A program made the translations under genes and the position numbers. The notes under the pieces were generated by a model. It was given only the letters and a program-made list of their open reading frames with translations, had not been told where the DNA came from and ran no database searches. Below are positions 44,393-58,000 of a stretch of DNA of 64,000 nucleotides, in pieces (position 1 is the first letter of the stretch; the number at the start of each line of letters is the position of its first letter). The stretch comes from Psoroptes ovis (taxonomy: Eukaryota > Arthropoda > Arachnida > Sarcoptiformes > Psoroptidae). The stretch is taken from assembly GCA_002943765.1 (NCBI GenBank), contig PQWQ01000019.1, forward strand, positions 186,001 through 250,000. Direction: 5' to 3'.

Positions 44393-47347
44393 TTATTGAT
44401 CCGATTCTTTTTCTGGATCATGAAACAATTCTTCAATTATTGATGCATATTTTGCTTTTATCATTGAACGTTTCAATTTCATTGCTGCTGTTAACATTCC
44501 ATTATCTGGTGTCCATTCATCCATCAATATACAAATTTTTGTTGGTATTTCAGCTTTTTTCAAACCATTTTTCATACCAGATTCACGTAATGATTTCAGT
44601 ACAGCTTTTATCAAACGTTCATCATTATGTGGATCTGGTCGTTGTACACGATATGATTTTGCTAAACGTCCAAAACGATTTGCATTCGGTATTATTAAGG
44701 CAACCAAATAATTGGCTAATGCATTACCAAATACACATATATTATCAATGTAACTACAATTTTTGAGTATTGATTCGATCTAGATTTACAAGATAAAATG
44801 AATCGAGATCAATAATCATGTTTATATGTTCATAAATTAGCAAATTCCTACCTTTCCAAGAGAAAAATATTCTCCATTAGCTAATTTTACTAAATCTTTT
44901 TTACGATCAATAATTTTGAATGTACCATCAGGATATATTTCGGCAATATCACCGGTACGGAACCATGTAATACCGAGTTTATCATCTTTTTCATATAATT
45001 CGGCTGTCATTTCTGGTTTATGTAAATAACCGACAGAATTTGCTTTTGAACCAATGACTAATTCACCACGTGGATTCGGTTTATCAGTAACATGATAATC
45101 GCCTTCAACCCAATCATCCAATTTTGCATATACACCCAACAATGGTCGACCACAACGGCCATATGAGAGATCATCGTTGTCCATACAAATGCAAGCACCT
45201 AATGTTTCAGTCATACCATAACCTTGTACTAATGTTACATCTAATGCTGCTTTTATCAAAGCTTGTAAACTTGCTGATAATGGTGCACCGCCAAGAATTA
45301 ACATTTCTAATTGACCGCCAAATTGTTCACGAATTTTTTTACACAATAATTTATTTACGATTGGTGTTCTATAACCTATTATTGTTTCATATAAAAAAAA
45401 ATTATTAGTTTTATTGTAGGGTTATTCTCAATTGTCGCTTACCTCTTTGTGTCCATCTTTTCTTATAGTCCATTAAAAAGTTGAATAATGGTGATGATAT
45501 TGGAGATCTTGCCTCAAGTTTAGTATAAATTTCTTTACGCATTCTTTCCAATACTAATGGTACAGCAATCATTATGGTCGGTTTCAATAAACGAAGATCA
45601 GATATAGTTCCAGGCGCAAGTCCTGGTGCTGAATCAGTCAATGTGAATGGATTAGCAAAACCGATTGGTGCACCCAAAGCTAGGGCTAAGAATTCACATG
45701 TTGCTTCGAAAATATGAGCTTGTGGAAGGTAAGCGACATACATTTCTTCATGTGCACGTCCAATAGAATTTCTCAATACAGGTAAAATTGTTCGCATCAA
45801 ATTAATCATTTGTGATGACGTTGCTTGTACACCTTTAGGTATACCAGTTGTTCCAGATGTATACACTAAATAAATTATTTAAAATCCATTAAAAGTTTTG
45901 AATGAAAAACATAAATTAATTGAAACTTACTGATGAAACCAATATCATCTTTATCCAAGGGTCTACATTGATCATCAACTTCATTACCATAAAGTTTTCC
46001 ATCATTTTCAATTTTTTCCAAAGATACCATTTGTGTATTACTAATTGGTTGAATCAATTCAGCAGCTTCAAGTTCCATTTCTTCAGTGACATGCTCGATA
46101 CGACGATTTATGTAAATAACTTTTTCGATAGCAAAATCATTTGAATAATTTTGTATGATTGTTCGTACTTTAGGTAACAATTCCCATGATGTAAATATGT
46201 ATTTTGCTTTTGTTTCTTTGATAGCATGAGCAATTCCACTATCACCGAGCGTAGCAAATACATTCACTTGTACAGCACCAGCACGTGCAATGGCAAATTC
46301 AACAAGAAAATATTCGGCACATGTTTCACAAAGTATTACAATAGGATCATTACGTTTGATACCAGCCAAATGAAAGCCACGTGCAATATTCAATCGTTTT
46401 TCAATAACTTCTTCGAATGTAATCCATTCATAGTCAGCTAATTCACGTTTTTTAACAGTACGACCATCAATACGCAAAGGTGTTTTACCATCTGGTCCTA
46501 ACACAACATATTCACGAATCACACGACGGGATCCAAGTGATGGATTTTTCAATGAAAAATATTCACCAATATATTCAGGAAGATCATCCATTTTTTCACA
46601 TTTATCCAATACAAATGGCCATTTTTCCGGAAATTTTCCAACCCATGGTGATCGAGGATCATTCGGATCGATTTGTTCAGAACGAATCATATTAGCTTTT
46701 TCAACGACTTCATATGGTTTTTGTACATAATAATAGATTGGCCAAGATATTATTGTATAAAGGGTGACGATTATATTGACCAATAATATGAATAAACCTT
46801 TCAATAATTTTGCAACAATATCTAAGAAAACTTTGAATGCACTTGGACCAGTTGGTGATATTTTTGCAGACGAAGATGTTGAACTAGTTGTCATCAATGA
46901 TGGTGATGATGATTGTTCATTGACCGGTATCGGTGTTGATGGTACCGATGATGTTATACTGTCCATTTTTTCCAATTTATTTTTTCTATCATTTTCAATT
47001 TTACCATTCATTTTAGGATGATGATTGTTGTTTTGAATGAAACCATTTGATAAATCTTTATCCAATTTAGTAGTGATAACATTACCACCATTCATCAATT
47101 TATTTTTCAAATTTCCATTTGGAATCGTATTATTGTTGATTGTATCAACAGTGGAATCATTTTTATTGGCTACAATACCATTCATCATTATGGTTGATGA
47201 TGATGTTTCTGAACTATCAACACCAGTTGAATGACTATGATTATTAATCAAATATGATTGAGCTGATTCAGATACGGCTGATGCGGCTGTTGCTGTAGTC
47301 GTTGTTGTTGTCGTTGCCAATCCTGGTGCTGTGGATGATGCTGTCAT
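44393..47347 (-). CDS. ACSL4: Long-chain acyl-CoA synthetase, ACSL3/4 type (4 coding exons)
   Basis: Activates long-chain fatty acids with ATP and CoA at ER, lipid-droplet or peroxisomal membranes. The exons are 47347-45931, 45865-45443, 45375-44852 and 44779-44393, all GT-AG and in frame, giving 916 aa. Residues 1-170 are a low-complexity Thr/Ser/Asn extension. A hydrophobic anchor follows at ~171-208. The AMP-binding site YTSGTTGIPKG starts at residue 474, GYGMTET is at ~665-671, the TGD of WFRTGDIAEI is at ~753, and DRKKDLVKL begins near 770 in the fatty-acyl-CoA synthetase signature. The catalytic motifs are complete. Three introns are short (65-76 bp). The N-terminal anchor and overall order fit ACSL3/4 rather than ACSL1/5/6; the symbol is provisional. 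The TAA stop overlaps an AATAAA. Confidence 0.95.
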
Positions 47348-48637
47348 CGTATTAATGTTGAAACAATATTTTGTTTAATTTTTTCGGCTTATTTTTGTTG
47401 TCAAATCAATTCTTAAATCAAATAATTATGATGAAAGATAATTATCATTAAATTGGAGGTTTTCTCAATAAATACACAGATTAATTACAATTAAATGAAT
47501 GAAATTTGCTTAATAATAAATGTATGAATGTGTCAGTCGATACAATATTAATCAATGATGATAATTGGTGAAATAAATGATCACAGAATCAACAATAAAC
47601 CAATGTTTTTCCAATAATTCGAATCTTTTTCGTTAATTATGATAAAGTCGAATCTTAGATGCTTAAATAAAAATAAATCGTATTTAATTGATGATAATAA
47701 TCAATAGTTGAAGATGATGATAATTATGATTCAAAATCAGACAAATCAATGGCAATAAGCAAATAACCAGAAAAATTATCAATTTTTGTTAAACAAATAA
47801 ATAATTTGAAGAAACTTAAACGACTAGATCAATTGATTTTTTTGTATTTGAGCAGAAAAACAATTTGCTTGATGTAAAATTCGTTTGTTCGTTTATATAT
47901 ACAATACACCAGACGAAAAAATCAATGATCATTGAATTAAAGTTGAATTTTTTTTTTTAAATTGAAAATTATTAAAGTCCAAAACATGAAAGGCGCCAAT
48001 CTTCGTTTTTTCTAATCAACCATTCATCAGCTATCAAATGTTTACACACAAATGAATGAAATGATGATTAAAATTCAATTTTAGGAAAATAAAATAAATA
48101 AAATTTCACATACTTTTCAATATTTAATCAAATGATGTATGTATGCGAGATAGTATGTCGATTTATATGCCTTTTGTATGTATATTCGAATGTTTATTTG
48201 TGTAAGTGTGTGGCTTAAACTTTTGACGTTTTAAAATTTTATATTTTGAATCACAATTGTACAACACACACACACACACGCTGTACACAAGTAATAATAA
48301 TGATTTAGGAAAGAAATTCAATGATAAACTGGTACTTTCAATTTTTAATGGTGAAATTTCAATAGATTTGTCGTTTTCTTTTTATTTTTATTGATATTTT
48401 GTTTCGTTATTTTCAATTTCAAATTCGTTTATAAAAACGATTGTCAGTTGAAATATTCTGGTTGATTTTTGCTGGCTGCTTTTTGTGATTTTAGTCAATG
48501 GCTATGACGTATTCGTAATTGAATTTTCGAAGCTATTTGATTTGATTTACCCACAAAATGCCCAATGGATATCTAAAAAATGAGAAAAAATATAATTAAA
48601 TTATGGAAGAAATTGATTGAAAATCATTTAATAAATA

Positions 48638-48718
48638 TTAGGTTGTCCCATAAGTTCTTGCCGTTTTTTAAATTTTTTTTTCATTCAAAAAACGACAAGA
48701 ACTTATGGGACAACCTAA
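48638..48718. mobile_element. Mariner-like miniature element (type A)
   Basis: An 81-bp palindrome with TA flanks, TTAGGTTGTCCCATAAG and CTTATGGGACAACCTAA, with a T-rich loop. It is almost the same as the copy at 30169. Confidence 0.9.
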
Positions 48719-51700
48719 TATTTTAAGAAGAAAATTCACATAAATTGAATTTAATGATGAATTAAATGTTCAAGCACGGATTTACTGTGGTATGTGTGCA
48801 CTTAAACTATAAGAGAATTAATGGGAATTCTTTGAAAATTCAATAATAATAATAATGATAATCAATGAATTAAGGAAATTGCACGCGAATTTTTTAAAAA
48901 TTTACATAATCATTTTTCAATTTGAAAAAAAAAATTCTTATATGATTTTAAATATGCATATACATTTTATAATTACATCAAAATCAATTAATATTGATTC
49001 GATAAATTAATAATTATAACATCATCATTGACGTAAGCGATTGTTAGTATTACGTATATAATCATTGATTTTTAGTTCATTCAAATAAATTTTTCCATTG
49101 ATATAAACATTGATTTTTACGATTTTTTTCATGCAAAATTTTACACTGGCATAATACAAACGATTAATAACTATGAATAGAGACAATTCTAATGATTTAA
49201 TTAAGAAGAATTTCATTTGAATTTCTATGAGATTTTCTACATGAATAATAAGATTAATTTACACTTGAATTCTTGAAGAAAATTCTTGAATTGAATACTG
49301 ATTAAATTACAATTTTTAAACAAACAAAAAGAAAAAAACTATGAATATCTAAATCTACGATATTAATGACCCTTTCCGATGATCGGATATCCTGTTGTTG
49401 AATGTACAAAATAAAGAAAAAAAATGATTAGTGACATCAATGATTATTTGTTATCGATGCGTTTCCGTTGAAATTAATAAATTTGTTTCAATTTGAAATG
49501 TGAAATAATGTGAAACTGTTGATATGAATTACAAATAATCAAATTGGAGAATTTGTACAATTTTTTTCATAAATATTTCATTTATCAGTTACATTTCACA
49601 AAATTCAGTTGACATAAACATTTTCAAAAAAAAAATGAGGTTTGAATAAGATTAAAGTTTCTTGATAATGGCCATGAAAACATTCATAAATTGGCCTAAA
49701 TAAATAGATTTTAAAAAATAAATAAGATTTTGCTCAATCACAAGTGCCACAAAATAAATTTTTGACTGATTGATCATTGATTGATTAATCAATAAATCAA
49801 ATGATGATGTCAATCGTGTTATTTATTTAAATGTAATTTCCTTTGTGTATAAAAACGTCAAAGAGAGATAAAAATAAAACACGTGATCAATTGATAATTT
49901 TATCAAAATTGATTAATCAATTTTTGCAAAAAAACAAACAATTTTTAATCAGGCACGTGTTTTTGGTTTAATTTTCACACACACACACAGACAAAAAAGG
50001 GCACACGAATTCTCACATATCTTTTGTTTGATTAAATCAATGTGTGAATATTTGAAAAATTTAGGATATTTACATTGTAACACCTTCATTTTACCAGAAA
50101 ATCAAAATTTTCTAATTTTAACATTTATCATTCATTCATATTGTTTACATAATTTTCATATAATCAATCATATTAAATATTTGACGATTTCAATGTTTAA
50201 TTGATAAATTTTGATTATTATTTAAAGAAATTGTCGTTCGAATTGAATTTGAAAGAGCTGATAAATTTCACAATTTTCTAATATTTCCTAGCGGATGAAT
50301 GAATGAATGCATGATACTGGATGATGATGTCAACAAATAAATAAAACACTACGTATTTATCAAAGATGATAAAAGAACTACACAGAAATTGGGGAATTTT
50401 CATTGAATAGAAAAGAAAAACAGAAAAAAAAAATCAATGATTATTTACCATGTGTGTGTCTGTCTGTGTATCGATAATTAAAAAATTATGCGTAAATGAT
50501 TTTTTTAATTGAATGTTTGACGTATACATTGAAGTACCATTGATTGAAGCTGTTAATTTTTATTTGAATGAAATTAATTAATTCTTGAAGAAAAAAAAAT
50601 CAATCACTCATCAATTCAATGGAATAATTCCTGAATATGTGTTTGCACTAGTCGTCGATACACATTCATTGATTGATTACGTTTGTTTCAGTTCTTTCAG
50701 AGTCCTTTATTTATGGCTCTCTTTTGAATCGAACTCAAGAATGATGCGTTTTATTCAAAGGCGCTGAAAAATATCAAGCGTTCCACGTTTTAACAGTGGT
50801 GATTGAAGGATTAAAATAAAAGAAATGAAAAAATTAAGGTTATGAATGAATGTATGCATGAACAAATTGAATTGAATTGAACTAAAAATGAATAAATAAA
50901 AGTGAAACGTACAGATTATTCATTCAGTTATTCAATGAAACATTAACATGTTCGTAGATATCTTCGAAAATAAAGAAAAATTCATTGTTTTTTCTTGATT
51001 CGTTTCATTTATTTCAAATTCAATTCAATTCATTAATCTATCATTGTTTTATTGTTGAATTATTAAATCATGATCATGAAATTGTATTTAGTTTTGTCAA
51101 CAATAAAAAACAAATGAATTTTAAAAAATGATTTAATTACCTTTTATTATTACTTTGTTTTTGTTTTGATTCAAAGATGATATTCAATTCAATGGATTGT
51201 ACAAAATATAATTGGAATTCATTTCACTGATGATAATGAAAAAAAAAACAAAACAAATTCATGAATCAATGAATTTTTGAATTCAATTTTTCATGAATTT
51301 CACAATTAATCATATATTTTAAACGTAGAATACAATGAATGGGAAATCAAGTAAAACAATAACATTTAAACATTAAACAAACATGAAACACAAAACAAAC
51401 AAATTGAATACAAACACGCCCAAACAAACAAAAATTTGATGTTTTAAGTTGAAAATTTTAAGAAATTAAATGAAAATCGTATGAAATCGTATGGAATGAT
51501 GATACTTTAAGATATTTCTTTCATATGAAATCGAAGCAAAATTGAATGTTTTCAATGAAACAAAATTACATTTAAAAACACATATAAATAAACACACTAA
51601 ACACCAACACACACACATGAAACCAGATTCGCTTTCATTCAATGTTTTTGTTTTTAATTGATTTGAATGTGATATTTCCAAAGGTTAGCTGCTGCTGTTA

Positions 51701-51998
51701 TCATCATTAACATTATCATCTTTGATTAATCATCATCATCATCATTATCAGCGTTTTTCATGTATGATGATTAATTAATTTGGAAATCTTTGAAGTTTTG
51801 ATTCTTATCATATTTAATGATTATCATTAATTGTAAACGTATCGTCGTGTATTTAATATATCGTATCAATCGAACGTTTTTCGCTTTTCTTCGATGTTTA
51901 CGAGGAGGAGCACGAGGAGGATGTGATTTTATGAGGAGGATGAGCACTGAAAATAGAAGAGAAGAGCTCGCTCACATGTGCAAATATTGCAAAAGAGC

Positions 51999-52030
51999 CA
52001 ATCAGAAGAGTCTATTCGATCTATATATTT
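51999..52030 (+). promoter_or_regulatory. CCAAT box and TATA box pair
   Basis: GCCAATCAG (from ~51998) is followed by CTATATATTTAAG (from ~52020). The spacing is tight for a strong pol II promoter, but no gene is recognised downstream on this strand and TATATA is common in AT-rich DNA. Confidence 0.25.
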
Positions 52031-53493
52031 AAGTGTGTGTGCAGGAATCGATTTACACATATATATAGATAAGTAGCACGGAAATCTGTTGTGGTAATCG
52101 AAAGAATCGAATTAAGAATCCCTCATCATCCTCATTCACACCTAATTCTATGCTGCTACTCTTTGTAATCAAAAATCATTCGATTTTTTTCTGTGTAATC
52201 ATCGTTGCACAACATTCAGTACGAATACCGGTAAATGTCACACTACTGCTACTTGTTTTCTTTTCTTATTTATTTAAGCTGATCAATTTCGTATGTTCTC
52301 ATTGCCGGTTTCAAAAAAAAAAGCTGCAGCAGAAAAAAAAAATTAGAAAAAAAGTGGCGTGAGTTAAGCTCCGCCCATTTCTGTGTTTTGTTTATAAACA
52401 TAAAAAAAAATCGAATGAATGAATGAAATGGAAATTTCGATGCTAAAAAAACCTGAACAAATGCCTATTTGTGTGAAAATAGTTTGATGGGATTTAAATT
52501 TTTTTGGCTTTTGGCAATTTTAAAAAGCCAAAAATTGACAGTAAATCATCAAAATTTCATGACAAAAAAAGAGCCAAAGATTATCTTTGAAATTATGAAT
52601 GACATCAATGGCCAAAGACACTTATGGTCATAAAGGAAATCGAATGTTTTTATTCGATGTACGATTTGTTTCATTTATTTAAATCTGATTTGAAATTTCC
52701 TATTGTTCCTATTGTTATCTTTGAAAAAACATATTTTTTGATGGCAAACGATTGAAATCTGATTAAATACATGAAAATATTTGAGCAAATACAAGCAACA
52801 ACAAGCAAGATTGTCCGGAAATTCACAATCAAACATCATCGTTGTTATTGTTATCGTATGATTTTAAATTGAAAATGAAAATGAAATAAAACAATTAAAA
52901 AATTGTAAACAAATAAAATCACCATGGTACTCACCATTTCGATTGATAAATATTTACTTTGGAAGCTTTCTACATTGATTCGTTTAATCATTCATTCATT
53001 CACAATTATAATCATTACCATTATCATCACCTAAACATTGATTTTTTTGAATTAATTTTGGTTGTTGTTGAATATTGGCTCTATTGATCGACACTGTTTT
53101 GATATTGAATAATTGAATGGGCAAAGAATTTATTAAATGTCATTACAATTCATTCATTCATTCATTCATTCACAAATTAAACGAAATACAAATTGAATTT
53201 CAATGTTTTTCATCATTTCAAATGTTTGATCTTCAAACATTAAAAATTCAATATCAATAACACATTTCTATCATTTCTCTCTTCTGTCGATTAATTATCC
53301 ATGTATTAGCATTGATAATGAAAATTTTTCATTTAAAATTTCGTTAAAATTGATTCACCAAAGATGATGAAGCATATACAAGGCTATGTCGGTACACAGA
53401 TATTATTGATGTTGTTGATGTTTGTTTGTTTATTTATTCAAATTTTCAATTGATGAATTGACTCATTATTATTATGATTATAACATGCAAATA

Positions 53494-53575
53494 TTAGGTT
53501 GTCCGAAAAGTTTTTGCCGATTATATCCTATAGGGAATGATGAGAAAATCGGCAAAAACTTTTCGGACAGCCTAA
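53494..53575. mobile_element. Mariner-like miniature element (type B)
   Basis: An 82-bp copy with TA flanks, left end TTAGGTTGTCCGAAAAG, right end CTTTTCGGACAGCCTAA and a TTATATCCTA centre. Confidence 0.89.
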
Positions 53576-55070
53576 TATTTATTCGACAAACACTTAACTT
53601 GTACTACACGCAATTTGAAAATTTTGTTAAAAATTGGAAAAATTGACCTCGAATTATATTCGATAGTTCCTGGAAGATATACAAATGAATGAATGTTTAT
53701 TATTTCAATTATAATTTGCAATATTTTTTCAGAGTGAAAATGAATGGAAATAAATAATGGAAAAATGAATAGAAATTGATCCAAATCGACTAAACATATC
53801 GATGAGAAGAATAAATGTGAGAAATAGAAAACATGTTTACACGTAAATAAGCAATCAATTTACAAGAGCAAATTACCGTAGGGCATCGATGATAATGATG
53901 TTTGTTTACATTTACAATTACAATGATTGAACATTGAGATGACATTCAATCAGTGTAATGAATGATATTTTCTGTTTTTAATTCACAAAATTTTGACCGA
54001 AATTGTTCGTTCCTGATTGCTTTAAACATACTGACACACACACTGACACAGACACAGATAGACCATATGCCATGGCATCATCATCGTTTCATATATTTGT
54101 TACGTGCGAACTTTACGATACTTTTTCTCTTAGATTTCTCTTTCTGGGCCTGAAGAGATATTTTGAAAAATTCAAAAAATATTTCTGGAACACACAATCA
54201 ACAATCATACGAAATTTACGAGGAAAATCTCTGTATTTCAGTACAAATGAAACAGGTTTTTCGATGTGAAATTATTGAAATCCGAATAGATTAATTTAGA
54301 ATTAAAAGGAGAATGAATAATTATCAATGATAATTATTCAAATATTTGGTAGAGTATATGAAATTGGCGCCATTTAATTTCTGTATTTTTTCAGATTAAT
54401 TTATCATTTTTAATTGAATTTTTCAAAATTTTGAAAAATTCAATTACCAATCAATGATTGATTAAATCTTGAAATTGAGGAAATCAGTGTGAAATATTAG
54501 TTGAATTATTCAAATTATTATTTAATGAGAAAATATTGGTTGATTGGACAGAAAAAACCTTGAAAATTTTGCTAAGAATTTTGAATATTTTCAAAAAATT
54601 AATTTATTAATTGGAAATTTTATAATTGAAAATTTTGTCAATTGAATATATTTGAATATTTTTCAAAGGAATTAAATTGACAATTCCTTTCATTGGTCAT
54701 TTTTATGATTTTCAAAATTTAATTTAATGACAATCATTGGTTTTTAATTAGTTTTTTATTGATTGGAAATCGAGGATTATTTGAAAATTTTATGGGATTT
54801 CTAGCAAATCATCAATCAATTTGACCAATTTAATCAATTAGTGATTTGATAATCAAAAAATTTTTGAATAAATTTCTGAAAATTCAAAAATTTTTCAAGT
54901 TTGAAATTTTCAAAAATTTTTCAAAATGTTCAGAGTAGCGCCATCTGTCGAAGAAAATTTCTACTAGTTTTGTTTACAAATTTTTCTTGTCATTTTTTTG
55001 AAAATTTTAAAATTTGAATTTTGAATTTGTTTTATTCTTATTGGTTAAAAGAAAGTTTTCTAAAATAAAA

Positions 55071-58000
55071 ATGATCAAAATAAAAGCATTAAATGATGAT
55101 AAAACAAGTGAAGAATCAAATTCATCTGATAATGAAGATTATCAGCTAACGAAAGAAGCCGAAGAAGAAGAATTGAATACAATGTATTTAGATTCATTGA
55201 AATATGCTGCAAACGGGGATAATGACCGTGCCATTGAAAATTTATTGAAACTTAAAAATGAATTGGAATTACCGAAAATTAAGGATAAATTCCTTCTGAA
55301 ACGTCTCAAATATCTGACATATAAGAATTTAGGCTTGTTCAAAAATGATTTAGATTTTTTATTCGATGCATTATCAATTGATAATAGTGATATTAATCTG
55401 TGGATATTTATTGGAAAAAAATCCAGGGCCATGAAGAATTATATGCAAGCAAAATATTGTTTTGAAGAAGCATTCAATTTGAATGCGAGCAATTTTGCCA
55501 TCATAGATAATCTAATTGATTGTTATTTCATTACGAACAATCTATATCAATGTGTTAATGTTTGTCTGCATTGTTTGAATATATTCAAAGATAATAATTT
55601 TGATAAAGATAATCAATTTTATTATAAATCCTTAATAGTATTAAATGAATGTATTCGTTCAATGCCACCGATCCTTAATGATATGAATAATGAACAAAAA
55701 TCTTTCGTTACAAATGTATTAGGTGGTCATAATGATTATGATTTTAATCATAATAAAGTATTGATTGAATTAGTACCGAAAGTATTGGAACCATTAGAGT
55801 TGGAACAATCAAATTATTATCGATTATGTTGTTTTAATACCGGTCGAAATGATTCAAACGAAGATGATGATAGAAAATGTTGTAAACGTCGTAAATTGCA
55901 ATTAAATTTAAATCAAATCGATAATTCGACGTTTGAAAAGATTGGTAAACAAATCGAATCAATGTATGAATCGATACAAAAACAAAATCTAAATATTCTT
56001 GCATCAATTCATATCCAGTTTGAACATGATGAAAATGATAATGGTGGTGGTCAACAACAAGAAAATCAAACATCGAACAAAGATTCGAATAAATCATCCG
56101 AAAACACCGATACCAAATCAACCACTGATCATCAAACACAACAGCCATCGAAACAAATGAATGAAAAACAATTACTTTATGAATATGTTGATAAACGACG
56201 ATCATCAAGAGTGAAAACAAAGCTAAGAAGTAATGCTAGCGGCAGTAATAATAATAATAATCAAGATTATGATGAACAAAATTATTATGAAATTTTATTA
56301 TCATTGATACCGGAATCAATTTTAAAAAATGATAATTCAAATCCCAAATCAACAACAACAACAATGACAAATGTTGAAAATGAAAATATTTCGAGTAATT
56401 CCGTATCGATACAAGAGAATATAAATTTAGATCGTCTGAATGAATTAGAAGCGATTGATATCTTTTTTGATCGATTAAAATCAAAATTTTATCGAAACGG
56501 TAGTCCACAATATATGAACATATTGGATATTATTGAATTTTATTTGATTGAAGTGACCCGATTACAAAAAATGATAAAAATACCGAAAATATTTTCAATA
56601 TTATATCAATTATATCGTGAACAAAATCAACTACCATTTGGTTTGTTTTGTGAAATTGGTAAAGATATTTCTATTGATCATATTTGGTTGATATTGTTAA
56701 TGAATGAAATTGATTATAAGAAAAATGAAATGTTTTTCCTCAAAGAAATTCTATGTAAATTATGTTTTCATTTAAGCCGAGATGAGTTACGTGCTTTTCT
56801 TATAAGATTTTTCGTATTATATGGTTCAATAGAATTGGATTTAGATTATTTATATTATGGACTGGATTTATGTGAAAATTTTGATTCGAAATATTTTCAA
56901 TTTTTTTCAATGCCCGAAGATGATGGGGAAGAAAAAATGGAACAAGATGGTGAAATTGATGCAAAGGACCAAAATACAGCAAATAACAATGATAATTCAT
57001 CAAAATTTGAAGTAATTGCCGCGAATAAATTACGAATCAATGTTCAATACATTCAAACATTGATCGATATGCAAAGTGTAACGAAAATCAATGAAAATGA
57101 TGATAATAACAGTGGTGAACAAAATTATGTTGACATTATACGAATTTGTTTTACTAAAAATGAATTGGATTTGAATGAAAATGAAAAACATCAATTATAT
57201 CAAGCAATTATGAAAGCTAAAATATGGCAAAAAGCATTGGATTTTTTTGAAAATTGGTCACATTTCAATGATGAATGTTTCGAGTGTATATTGAATTGTA
57301 TAACCTTGAATAATAATGGTGATAATAATAATGATCAAAACAATGATAATGGTAAAAAAGGAAGATTAAGTGGAAAATTATTGAAAAAAATAATCAAATA
57401 TGCCATAGACGGTCATTCAATATTACCTTGGTTAATCATACATGAAACATTGATCAATAGTTGGAAAAAATCCGATGATGACGATGATCATCATCTTGAA
57501 AAATCTCAAGACAATAACAGTGATTATGAACATCAAGAAAGATTGATCAAATTTTTCAAACTTGGACATCAAATACTCGGTCGTCGTAATATTTGTACGG
57601 CTAATGATGGCAAATTCCTTTGGTTAGCACAAAAACATTTCATCAATAATGACCTGGAAGATGATGCGCTACATTGTTTTAGTTGTTTATTTAAATTTCC
57701 ACCACAAAAATCATTGCCATCATCACTGGATCATGGAAATAATGCCATAAGTAGCACTAATAATAATTATCATTCATCAAAGGATATTGAACTGAAATGG
57801 GAACATTGTTACGATATTTATCAACTATTTGTTCCGGAGGTTTTACCCGAATTCGATAGTAATTATCGACAAATAGCTATAACGCTGGAAACTAAAGAAT
57901 TTTTCTTGAAAATTCTAACATTAATACCAGAATCAGAAAAGCCAAAACATATTTTGGATATTAATAATTACATAAAACGTGGTACTTCGATTCCATCCAC

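Larger units (their letters stand above)
47348..55070. other. Long intergenic stretch between ACSL and CABIN1
   Basis: The 7.7 kb contain no recognised coding region. On the minus strand a TATATATAAACG (around 47892-47903) lies ~550 bp before the synthetase start and could be its promoter. Donor-like sequences on the minus strand near 52935 and 51140 could belong to untranslated leader exons. Two miniature elements are present (48638, 53494). A CCAAT/TATA pair occurs at 51999-52030. Confidence 0.5.

Noticed and set aside
44440..47234. Several plus-strand open frames across 44440-47234
   Set aside because: They are antisense shadows of the acyl-CoA synthetase exons.
52809..52830. GATTGTCCGGAAATTC, similar to the end of the mariner-like elements
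   Set aside because: No second terminus or TA-flanked partner is near; it may be a relic, but the match is too short to call.
55014..55070. Upstream extension of the CABIN1 frame to 55014
   Set aside because: It opens with TTG, not ATG; the first ATG in frame is 55071 and the family homology begins there.
55142..57003. Minus-strand open frames over the CABIN1 coding region
   Set aside because: They are antisense shadows of the conserved plus-strand frame.
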